The notes beneath the pieces were generated by a model. The model was not told the origin of the DNA, ran no database searches, and saw only the letters and a program-made list of their open reading frames with translations. From Bacteroidota bacterium (GTDB lineage: Bacteria > Bacteroidota > Bacteroidia > Chitinophagales > Chitinophagaceae), in contig JAFDYE010000214.1 in assembly GCA_018267585.1 (NCBI GenBank), forward strand, positions 1 to 41,965: a stretch of 41,965 nucleotides of DNA, written 5' to 3'. The position numbers and the translations under genes are program-made. Shown here piece after piece: positions 1-7,210 of this stretch. Within the stretch, counting starts at the first letter, position 1. The number at the start of each line of letters is the position of its first letter.

Positions 1-584
1 CTGTTTTGCTAAATCAGGACGCCCGCCTCGACTATCCCAAAGGGCTTACCTCAAAGACCCGGGAGGTGACCCTGCACGGCGAGGCTTATTTCGCGATCCA
101 TCACGACCCCCGTCCCTTTATCGTCCATACCGGCGCTATCCGTACCATTGTGCTGGGCACCGCCTTTAACATCAACGCGCTCACTGATAGGAATATCGTT
201 ATCACGGTGACAAAAGGAAAAGTAAAAGTGGAGAACGGCACAGGCGAATACAGTATCCTTAGACGCAACGAACAACTGCGCCTCGACTCGCTGCACCCCC
301 GGCTTCAAAAGATCGGGGTCGATGCCGGCGAGGTGCTTACCTGGAAGAAACCCTACCTTATTTTTAATGACGTGACAATGAAGGAGGCGATGGATGAACT
401 TTCATCCCGCTTTCATACCAGCATTGTCTTTACCAACCCCGCCGCAGAAAATTGCCCTGTGACCGCTTCCTTTACCGAAGGTCAATCTTTGGAAGCCATC
501 ATCAAGGTCTTATCAAAGATCAACAACATGGACTATGCCATCGATCACGGAGAGGTACTGATCAGTGGCGAAGGATGCAAGTAG
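1..584 (+). CDS. FecR-family anti-sigma factor, C-terminal part (5' end outside window)
   Basis: The reading frame is open from the window edge (first full codon at base 3) to the TAG at 582-584, so this is the C-terminal part of a longer gene, about 190 residues. The beginning matches the periplasmic FecR domain, with LNQDARLDYP followed by a conserved stretch containing VTLHGEAYFAI, as in the complete FecR at 34049-35224. The last 75 residues, from LIFNDVTMKEAMDEL onward, match the DUF4974/STN-like segment at the C terminus of Bacteroidota FecR proteins. In this family the periplasmic part receives a signal from the STN domain of a partner SusC and releases an ECF sigma factor on the cytoplasmic side. 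The STN-bearing SusC starting 183 bases downstream is the expected partner. The N-terminal anti-sigma part, membrane segment and sigma factor gene would lie upstream of the window. Confidence 0.9.
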   Translation, partial: VLLNQDARLDYPKGLTSKTREVTLHGEAYFAIHHDPRPFIVHTGAIRTIVLGTAFNINALTDRNIVITVTKGKVKVENGTGEYSILRRNEQLRLDSLHPRLQKIGVDAGEVLTWKKPYLIFNDVTMKEAMDELSSRFHTSIVFTNPAAENCPVTASFTEGQSLEAIIKVLSKINNMDYAIDHGEVLISGEGCK

Positions 585-606
585 TGCTAATCCTTGTCCC
601 CCGACG

Positions 607-623
607 AAGGCCTTCCGGGCCTT
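607..623 (+). repeat. Short inverted repeat after FecR
   Basis: AAGGCC at 607-612 pairs with GGCCTT at 618-623 around a 5-base loop. It sits 22 bases past the FecR stop. There is no T-run after it, so I do not call it a terminator; it may be an RNA structure or chance. Confidence 0.3.
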
Positions 624-693
624 AGGTGCCAGGTATATAGTAGAACCCTATATAAAAAGACCCGCTCCGGCTGGAACCCGAAGCAGGCCTTAA

Positions 694-727
694 AGGATAC
701 CTTTTTCCTGAAGAGCTGAGGTATCCT
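694..727 (+). promoter_or_regulatory. Leader hairpin upstream of first susC
   Basis: AGGATACC at 694-701 is perfectly complementary to GGTATCCT at 720-727, with an 18-base loop, followed by GTTTT. It lies 40 bases before the ATG of the first SusC gene. It could be a weak terminator or attenuator between FecR and SusC, or a 5' leader structure. The other FecR-linked SusC also has a hairpin in its leader (35270-35296). Confidence 0.4.
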
Positions 728-767
728 GTTTTAAACAAGTCTTCAATCATTTAAAACAATCAAAACT

Positions 768-3700
768 ATGACATTTTCTTTATTGTCAGCGTTTGAGCGC
801 TCCTGCCTGGAACCGGGGCGCCAGGAACTGCTTAACCAAACCAAAAAACGATTGCTGTATTTTATGCGAATCAGCTTTGTCCTCCTCCTTTGCTTTTTCA
901 GCAGCGTCCAGCTACTCAGCGCGCGCGACGCCAGCGGGCAAGACTTGAATAAGGTCTATATATCGCTGGAGCTGAAAGACGAACCCCTGATGTCCGCCCT
1001 GGAAAAGATCCAGCAGATGACGCCTTTTATGTTTGCATATAACAAACGGGAAATCAAGCGGATCCATAATCTCACACTCGGCAGCGGCCGCCGTTCGGTG
1101 CACAGCATACTCGAGGCCCTCCTGCTCAACACCCGTCTGCGATACGAGCTGGTCGGAAATACGATCGTGATCTCCTCCGTCCGTGACCGCAGCGACGCCA
1201 TCCCCAGCATTTACGGGGAGCTCTCGCCGGTTGCCGCCGCCCGGGAAGAGATCAGGGCCCGCACCATCAGCGGCACCGTTACCAATGACAAAGGAGAAGG
1301 CCTGTCCGGTGTCTCGGTCACGGTCAGGGGCAGCTCGGTCGGCACGACCACCGACGCCCAGGGCCATTTCCAGCTGACGGTTCCCGACGAAGGGGCCACC
1401 CTGGAATTTTCTTATGTAGGTTATGAAATGCAGACCGTAAAGGTTGGCAGCCAGGCCTCTTTGTCGGTCAAGCTCAAAGAGACGGTGACCGGACTCAATG
1501 ACGTCGTGGTCATCGGCTACGGCCAGGTAAAGAAATCTGATCTCACCGGTTCTGTTGCCAGCCTAAAAGCCGAACAAATAGTCGACAAGCCGGTCCCCAA
1601 CGTTACCCAGGCCCTGCAGGGTAAGATCGCCGGCGTTGACGTCAGCATCAACAGCAACGCTCCGGGACAAGGCGCCAAGGTACGCGTCCGCGGCATCGGT
1701 TCGATCAACTCCAGCCTCGACCCGCTCTACGTCGTCGACGGGGTCGTCGGAGTCGACATCAATACGCTCAATCCGCACGAAATTGCTTCCCTTGAAGTCC
1801 TGAAAGACGCTTCTTCGACAGCCATTTATGGAGCGCGCGGTGCCAACGGCGTCATCATCGTGACCACCAAGAGGGGTCGCCACGGCATTTCAAAGGTCAC
1901 CTATGACGGCAACGCGAACGAAGCCGTACTGACAAGGCACCTGAAAGCGCTCAACTCGGAGCAGTTCGTCCAGGTATACAATCAGGCTTATGCCAATGGC
2001 CAGCAATACGATCCCCTCGGTCAGGTACAGACGCCCCCTGTCCAGATGAACCATCTCAGCCTGCCCAAGCTGTTCGATGCCAACGACAAGCCGCTTTATA
2101 ATACCAACTGGGAAAAAGAGACCTACAAGCCCGCTTTCTCGCACGACCATTTCATCAATATCCAGGGCGGCAACGACAAATCCCTGTTCAGCGCCTCCTT
2201 TGGCTACCTCGACCAGCAGGGCATCATGGTCAACAGCTGGTTCAAACGCTACAACGTCAAGCTGACCCTCGACAATGACGTCAACGACTGGCTGAGAATC
2301 GGCGGGAATATCTCCCTTATCAAGAGCCAGCAGCGGCTGGTCTCCGACGCCAACGGCGCACTCAACGTTCCACGCATGGTTACGGAAGAAGTGCCCATCG
2401 TACCGGTAAAATATCCCGACGGCAGCTGGGCAGGCAACTTTGACATCAATGGTCTCGAAGGCGGGCCCAACCCGGTCCATATCTCCCAATCCCGCTACAA
2501 CCTGAACAACACCCTGCAGGCGCTCGGAGACATCTACGCCACCATTCACATTACGAAGGACCTGGACTTCAAGTCCGATCTGGGTTACAATGTGGGCGCC
2601 CAAAAGAACAACTTTTACTCCGGGCAGGATCTCAAGCATCTTTCCTATGACCAGGGCGGCGAAGCACATATCAACACATACTACAATTATTACTGGCAGA
2701 CAGAGAACTACCTGACCTGGAATAAAAGGATCAACGACCGCCAGCGCTTCACGGCCCTGCTCGGCGCCTCCTGGCTAAAATACAGGCAGGAATGGGCGGA
2801 CCAGGAATCGCAGAATTTTATCGACGACTTCTTCCAATGGCAGTACATGACTGCAGGTTCGGTCAGGTCGAACACCCAGTCCAGCGTCACCGTCTGGTCG
2901 ATGAACTCCTACTACGCCCGACTGACCTATAATATCGATGAAAAATACCTGTTCACTGCAACGGGGCGCTATGACGGCTCTTCAAAGTTTGGTATCAACA
3001 ACCAGTATGCCTTCTTCCCTTCCGTCGGCGCAGCCTGGCGCATGTCTGAAGAGGAGTTCCTGAAACACAGCAACACGATCAGCTACCTCAAGCTGCGCGG
3101 CAGCTTTGGTTACTCCGGCAACCAGGAGATCGCCCAGGACAAGCAAAAAGGCCAGATCCAACCGAACACTACTACCCTCAACGGCGCTTTGCAGTCGACC
3201 CTGCTCCCATACTATATCGGCAACCCGAACCTAAAATGGGAGAAGAGTGAACAGGCAGACCTTGGACTCGAACTGGGTCTGTTCCACGACCGGATCAACA
3301 TGAATGTCGACGTCTATCGTCGTACTACAAAGGACCTGCTGCTACAAGCGCCTATTCCCTGGTCGGCCGGAGAGAACCAGGCCAACGTATACCAGAATAT
3401 AGGCTCCGTTCGCAACACCGGCCTGGAAGTGAATCTACAGACCGTCGACGTCAAGACCCACGACTTCACGCTGACGACCAATTTCATCTTTGCGACGAAC
3501 CGCAACCGGATCCTCAAGCTGAACGATGGCAACGCCGACATATTCCCCGGACCTAACTTCCTCGGCCAGACCAATGTCCTCCGAGTCGGAGCGCCAATCG
3601 GCTCGTTCTATGGAGCGACACGCATCGGCACATATGGCAGCGGTGAAGCCGCGCTGGCCGCTACCCACGGCCTCCACGTAGGCGACCGCAAGTATATTTA

Positions 3701-4262
3701 CGACAAGGATGGGAACCTCGCTCTCGGCATCATCGGTCGCGCCTATCCGAAATGGACGGGAACTTTCAGCACTACAATCAACTACAAGCACTGGGACTTC
3801 ACGGCCGACATCCGGTTTGTCCAGGGCGTGAATACCGCGGCAACATTCAAGCACTCCACCGAAGACCGTCAGACCATCGCCAATAGCCTGGCCACCGTAC
3901 TGGACGGTTGGACCCCCAACCACCAAAATACCATGATCTCCCAGGTTCGCAACTACAAGTTCGCACAGGACTCTCACTTCGACACCTGGTGGGTAGAAGA
4001 CGGCTCCTTTATCCGCGGCCAGAACCTCATCCTTGGCTATACGGTTCCCGAGGCTGTCGTTAACAAGTGGAAGCTCACCAAAATACGCATATCGGCCAGC
4101 GTACAGAACTGGTTTCTCCATACCAAATACACAGGCTATGATCCGGAAGTTGACACTTTCAACTCCACAGTCGGGTCCAACGCCGGCTTCTCGCAGAATC
4201 TGGACTTCTTCTCCTACCCCCGTCCGAGAACCTACAACCTTGGCCTGACGGTAGGATTCTAA
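768..4262 (+). CDS. susC: SusC-like TonB-dependent outer membrane transporter with STN domain
   Basis: This 1164-residue protein is an outer membrane barrel that, with the lipoprotein SusD, imports oligosaccharides using TonB energy. After an N-terminal extension and a hydrophobic signal segment (about residues 33-50) come an STN domain (about 60-137), a carboxypeptidase-regulatory-like domain (about 165-240), a plug starting near DVVVIGYG with the SusC signature LKDASSTAIYGARGANGVI (about 245-370), and a long beta-barrel ending in the aromatic residue F. The STN domain indicates signalling to the FecR encoded just upstream. I use the ATG at 768; an internal ATG at 864 (residue 33) begins a more usual signal peptide, so the true start is uncertain. 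The SusD gene follows after 24 bases. The substrate cannot be read from the sequence, and no glycoside hydrolase is linked to this pair. Confidence 0.93.
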   Translation: MTFSLLSAFERSCLEPGRQELLNQTKKRLLYFMRISFVLLLCFFSSVQLLSARDASGQDLNKVYISLELKDEPLMSALEKIQQMTPFMFAYNKREIKRIHNLTLGSGRRSVHSILEALLLNTRLRYELVGNTIVISSVRDRSDAIPSIYGELSPVAAAREEIRARTISGTVTNDKGEGLSGVSVTVRGSSVGTTTDAQGHFQLTVPDEGATLEFSYVGYEMQTVKVGSQASLSVKLKETVTGLNDVVVIGYGQVKKSDLTGSVASLKAEQIVDKPVPNVTQALQGKIAGVDVSINSNAPGQGAKVRVRGIGSINSSLDPLYVVDGVVGVDINTLNPHEIASLEVLKDASSTAIYGARGANGVIIVTTKRGRHGISKVTYDGNANEAVLTRHLKALNSEQFVQVYNQAYANGQQYDPLGQVQTPPVQMNHLSLPKLFDANDKPLYNTNWEKETYKPAFSHDHFINIQGGNDKSLFSASFGYLDQQGIMVNSWFKRYNVKLTLDNDVNDWLRIGGNISLIKSQQRLVSDANGALNVPRMVTEEVPIVPVKYPDGSWAGNFDINGLEGGPNPVHISQSRYNLNNTLQALGDIYATIHITKDLDFKSDLGYNVGAQKNNFYSGQDLKHLSYDQGGEAHINTYYNYYWQTENYLTWNKRINDRQRFTALLGASWLKYRQEWADQESQNFIDDFFQWQYMTAGSVRSNTQSSVTVWSMNSYYARLTYNIDEKYLFTATGRYDGSSKFGINNQYAFFPSVGAAWRMSEEEFLKHSNTISYLKLRGSFGYSGNQEIAQDKQKGQIQPNTTTLNGALQSTLLPYYIGNPNLKWEKSEQADLGLELGLFHDRINMNVDVYRRTTKDLLLQAPIPWSAGENQANVYQNIGSVRNTGLEVNLQTVDVKTHDFTLTTNFIFATNRNRILKLNDGNADIFPGPNFLGQTNVLRVGAPIGSFYGATRIGTYGSGEAALAATHGLHVGDRKYIYDKDGNLALGIIGRAYPKWTGTFSTTINYKHWDFTADIRFVQGVNTAATFKHSTEDRQTIANSLATVLDGWTPNHQNTMISQVRNYKFAQDSHFDTWWVEDGSFIRGQNLILGYTVPEAVVNKWKLTKIRISASVQNWFLHTKYTGYDPEVDTFNSTVGSNAGFSQNLDFFSYPRPRTYNLGLTVGF

Positions 4263-4286
4263 TACTAACTCTAAAAAGACACACTG

Positions 4287-5801
4287 ATGAAACACCTTAA
4301 ATATAAATATCTAACCATAGCTTTTCTAGCGCTGACGATCAGCTCCTGTAAGAAGTTCCTCGAGCCACCGTCTACGAGCTTCCTCTCACCCGGCTTCAAG
4401 ATCACATCAGTCAAGGAAGCCCAGGCTTTGGTCAACTCCTGCTATTCCAACCTGCCTACCCTGCTACAGGGGCAGCCGGCGTCCTACGGCGGCAACACCT
4501 GGAACCTGATGGAATTTATGACCGGCAAGGCCAACAGCGACCTCGGGCAGACCGGATTCGTTAACTATCAAACACTTACCTATAATTCCACCTCGTTCTA
4601 TTTCGATACCTGGTGGCAGTACCTTTATCTCGGCATCGGCACCTGCAACAACGCGCTCGAAAGCCTCAATAATATGACGTCCGGGGTTGTAACAGACTCG
4701 ACAAAAAGCAGCATGCTGGCCCAGGCCCACGCGCTGCGCGCCCTGTATTATTTCTATCTCGTGCGCATGTACGGCGCCGTTCCAAAGGTCACCTCCATAC
4801 CCAAGGACCTCAACCTCAAGATACCGCGCACCCCGGCCAAAGCCATCTATGACAGCGTCATCATACCAGATCTGCTGACGGCAGAAAGCGCTAACCTTCC
4901 CTGGCAGGACAACACCGGTTATGTATCAAAAGGCGCCATCGAGGCGATCCTGGCCGACGTCTACCTGACCTATGCCGGTGCAGCTATCAACGGCGGCAGC
5001 CAGTACTATGCCGAGTCCGCCAAACACTCGAAGGCGGTCATCGACAATGGCGGATACACGCTCTTCCCCAATTATACGGATATGAACAATCCGGCCAACA
5101 AGAACAAGGGTGAGTTCATCCTTCAGGCGCAGTTCGCCGCGGCAGCCAACGGCAACAACCCGCTGACCGCGCTGACCATCCCCAACTATTCCGGCATCTC
5201 TAAATATTCCGATGAGTACGGCTCGGTCTTCCCGACAGACCAGTTCATCGCCTCCTTCCCTTCCGGGGACAAAAGGGTGCAGGAAAAGCAGTTCTTCTAC
5301 ACGACCTATCCCAGCATCAAGGACAACACACCCGTCGTATTCAAGCACCACTACATCTATAAATGGTTCGATTCGACGGCCGTCCGCAGCACCGCCAAAT
5401 CCGACCTCAACTTCACGATCTATCGTCTCGCAGACGTCTACCTGATGTACGCCGAGGCCTCCAATCGCGCAGAGGGCGCTCCGAACACCAATGCCATCAA
5501 TTATGTCAACGCGATCCGCGCCCGGGCCAACCTTGCACCGATAGTCGCGATGTCCCAGTCCGACTTCGAACACGAAGTATGGCTCGAACGTTATTTCGAG
5601 CTCTGCTTTGAGAACAAGATGTGGTTTGACATGATCCGCACGCGCAAGGTGCACAACGACGTCACCGGCAACTGGGACGACTTTGTCGGTCATAAGACCG
5701 TCTGGAACGCAACCTTCACCGCGAACCAGCTGCTCTTCCCGGTGCCAAAGCAGGAGACCGACGTCAATCCCAATCTTCTTCCCAACAATCCGGGGTACTA
5801 A
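4287..5801 (+). CDS. susD: SusD-like outer membrane nutrient-binding lipoprotein
   Basis: This 504-residue protein starts with a lipoprotein signal peptide ending in the lipobox ISSC, giving Cys21 as the lipidated residue. The next residues (KKFLEPPST) are typical of SusD. SusD family features are the helical TPR-like core, the segment AHALRALYYFYLVRMYGAVP near residue 150 and the C-terminal part with YRLADVYLMYAEA and a WFDMIRT motif. It ends in the usual LFPVPKQETDVNPNL...NNPGY pattern. SusD forms the lid over the SusC barrel and captures the glycan at the cell surface. It lies 24 bases after SusC, in the same operon, and is followed by a strong terminator, so the transcriptional unit appears to end here. 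Confidence 0.93.
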   Translation: MKHLKYKYLTIAFLALTISSCKKFLEPPSTSFLSPGFKITSVKEAQALVNSCYSNLPTLLQGQPASYGGNTWNLMEFMTGKANSDLGQTGFVNYQTLTYNSTSFYFDTWWQYLYLGIGTCNNALESLNNMTSGVVTDSTKSSMLAQAHALRALYYFYLVRMYGAVPKVTSIPKDLNLKIPRTPAKAIYDSVIIPDLLTAESANLPWQDNTGYVSKGAIEAILADVYLTYAGAAINGGSQYYAESAKHSKAVIDNGGYTLFPNYTDMNNPANKNKGEFILQAQFAAAANGNNPLTALTIPNYSGISKYSDEYGSVFPTDQFIASFPSGDKRVQEKQFFYTTYPSIKDNTPVVFKHHYIYKWFDSTAVRSTAKSDLNFTIYRLADVYLMYAEASNRAEGAPNTNAINYVNAIRARANLAPIVAMSQSDFEHEVWLERYFELCFENKMWFDMIRTRKVHNDVTGNWDDFVGHKTVWNATFTANQLLFPVPKQETDVNPNLLPNNPGY

Positions 5802-5835
5802 GCGCCCACGGATAATCGCAGACTACACATGAGAA

Positions 5836-5873
5836 AAAAAGGGCCGATCCCGCAGCGGGACGGTCCTTTTTCT
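5836..5873. terminator. Bidirectional intrinsic terminator
   Basis: A GC-rich stem of about 16 pairs with one bulged A and a CAG loop is flanked by an A-run on the left and a T-run on the right. It would therefore stop plus-strand transcription leaving SusD (stop at 5801) and minus-strand transcription leaving the YCII gene (stop at 5981). Confidence 0.85.
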
Positions 5874-5980
5874 TTACTTTCCATGCCCAACGATGATCTA
5901 TGAAAAACAACAGCTTCATCCCCTATAAGCGCATTCTCATGCTATTTCGGAGTTTACTGATCTTCCAGCCGACCTGCGGT

Positions 5981-6319
5981 CTAGCAAATGACGGGCCTGA
6001 CCTCGACGCTGCCACCCGTCTCCAGCACCGGGCAGCCCCGGGCCACTCCCGCCGCTTCTTCCAGGCTCCCCGCCCTAACGACGATAAAGCTTCCCAGTGT
6101 TACGCCGATCTCGGCAAAAGCTCCGTCCAGGACAGCCCCATCCGCCCGCAGCACCTTGCCATCCTGCGAGAGCCGGGGCCCATTGTCCGCAAGACGTCCC
6201 TGTGCAGCGATGCCACCCACCCAGTCCTGCCACCTCCTGACGAGCGCCTGCATCTCCATTGGCGAAGCCTTGAGATAGTCATGGTCGGGCTGCCGGAACA
6301 ACAACATAAAAAGGTTCAT
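5981..6319 (-). CDS. YCII-related domain protein
   Basis: This is a 112-residue cytoplasmic protein with no signal peptide. It matches the YCII/DGPF family: it opens with MNLFMLLFRQP, has a helix ending in WQDWVGGIAAQG, the DGAFAEIGVTLGSFIVV core that corresponds to the family's DGPFAETKE-type motif, and the C-terminal GCPVLETGGSVEVRPV. Proteins of this family have a ferredoxin-like dimeric alpha+beta barrel fold; the biochemical role of most is unknown, so I give none. The plus-strand open frame over the same bases is the weaker reading because this strand shows the family motifs. It stands alone between the SusD terminator and the lysozyme-inhibitor-like gene, both in a minus-strand orientation with the latter. 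Confidence 0.82.
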   Translation of the reverse strand: MNLFMLLFRQPDHDYLKASPMEMQALVRRWQDWVGGIAAQGRLADNGPRLSQDGKVLRADGAVLDGAFAEIGVTLGSFIVVRAGSLEEAAGVARGCPVLETGGSVEVRPVIC

Positions 6320-6454
6320 ATGCTTTATACCAATAATAACCGGCCGGCAGGAAATTGGACATCCCGGGAGAGGTTTTTTCTTTATTTTCAGGCATGGATC
6401 AACTAATCGAAAAAGAATACGAAGGACAGAGCTACTCCGTCGACCCGGCGGTCA

Positions 6455-6498
6455 ACAAAATAAAAAAAGCCCGGTTCTCCCTGACGGGTCTACCGGGC
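6455..6498 (-). terminator. Intrinsic terminator for the PliI-like gene
   Basis: Read on the minus strand, a stem of GCCCGGT (6469-6475) with ACCGGGC (6492-6498), plus an inner CCC/GGG pair, is followed by a T-rich run (complement of the A-run at 6462-6468). It lies 54 bases beyond the stop of the gene ending at 6552. Confidence 0.75.
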
Positions 6499-6522
6499 CT
6501 CCTTGAAAAATAGGATATCGAT

Positions 6523-6555
6523 ATAAGCCTTTAGCCCCCTTTGGGCCTGGCTTAT
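6523..6555. repeat. Long inverted repeat overlapping the PliI-like stop codon
   Basis: ATAAGCC at 6523-6529 pairs with GGCTTAT at 6549-6555, with an inner GCCC (6534-6537) / GGGC (6543-6546) stem. The minus-strand stop codon at 6552-6554 lies inside the right arm. On the plus strand the repeat is followed by TTTG, so it may also act as a terminator in that direction. Together with the hairpin at 6469-6498 it forms a double-hairpin 3' end. Confidence 0.55.
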
Positions 6556-7127
6556 TTTGCGTCAAAAGATTTGATCAGACTAAATTTATAGCCGCCGCCC
6601 TCTCCTTTTGTTACCTGGTAAAGAACGGTCCGGTTGCCGCCACTCGGCTTGTCGGCAGCATCCCCGGTATTGTAGACTGGAAAACGCTGTACGAGCGTCC
6701 CCTCCATCATCGAGAACTGGTCATGCCCCTTATAGCCCGTGCTGATCTTCGGATTCATCGAGACGTCCGGCAGCATGCAGGGCATGATCTCCTTATTGCC
6801 ATCGGACATGAAGGCGTAGACTGTTCCCGAGCTGGCGTTGCTGTCGGCATAGATAAACAACACGAGGTCGGGATCGCCGTCCCTGTTGAGGTCATCGATC
6901 TGCGCCCCGGCCACGCGGCCCCTGAGCGTAAAACTAATATCCCTGGCCCCGCTCTCAAAACCTACGGGCTTGATGGACAAAGGATTGGAGGTGAAGCTCT
7001 TGTTGCGGCAGTCTACCCGATAGCCGACCTTGCCAATCTTCATCGTCGAATCGATCTTCGGTAAGATCACCTGGGCATGGACCGCGCCGCCTGCTAAGAG
7101 CGACGCAAAAAATAAAAACCGTTTCAT
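6552..7127 (-). CDS. Secreted PliI-type lysozyme inhibitor-like protein
   Basis: This 191-residue protein has a signal peptide (cleavage probably after AVHA or HAQ, residue about 19) and should be periplasmic or exported. The middle has an FG-GAP-like element, AGAQIDDLNRDGDPDLVLFIY, and the C-terminal half contains STGYKGHDQFSMMEG, then TLVQRFPVYNTGD and KPSGGNRTVLYQV. This order of motifs recalls proteins annotated as PliI-family inhibitors of I-type (invertebrate) lysozyme. The assignment is from remembered family patterns, not from an alignment, so function is inferred. It is divergent from the GH78 gene, with 83 bases between the two start codons, and ends in a double hairpin. A -7 box candidate lies only five bases before the ATG. 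Confidence 0.7.
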   Translation of the reverse strand: MKRFLFFASLLAGGAVHAQVILPKIDSTMKIGKVGYRVDCRNKSFTSNPLSIKPVGFESGARDISFTLRGRVAGAQIDDLNRDGDPDLVLFIYADSNASSGTVYAFMSDGNKEIMPCMLPDVSMNPKISTGYKGHDQFSMMEGTLVQRFPVYNTGDAADKPSGGNRTVLYQVTKGEGGGYKFSLIKSFDAK

Positions 7128-7132
7128 GCCGG

Positions 7133-7140
7133 TAAAGATA
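7133..7140 (-). promoter_or_regulatory. Candidate -7 promoter box next to the start of the PliI-like gene
   Basis: On the minus strand this reads TATCTTTA, seven of eight matches to the Bacteroidota -7 consensus TAnnTTTG, and is separated from the ATG by only five bases. If used, the transcript would be leaderless. I did not find a good -33 TTG. Confidence 0.35.
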
Positions 7141-7144
7141 ACGC

Positions 7145-7162
7145 GAAATTTGCATCTTTATA
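7145..7162 (+). promoter_or_regulatory. Candidate promoter for the GH78 operon
   Basis: GAAATTTG (7145-7152) is a partial -7 box and overlaps the 13-base string TTGCATCTTTATA (7150-7162), which occurs again at 15183-15195 before the isomerase-like gene. The GH78 start codon is at 7211. Confidence 0.35.
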
Positions 7163-7210
7163 AACCTAAACCGGACGGGATCCGGTTGTCTCACTTTTAA
7201 ACAGTCTAAC

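Noticed and set aside
5900-6406. Plus-strand reading frame of 168 residues opposite the YCII gene
   Set aside because: The minus strand encodes a clear YCII-family protein over most of the same bases; the plus-strand translation has no recognisable motif.
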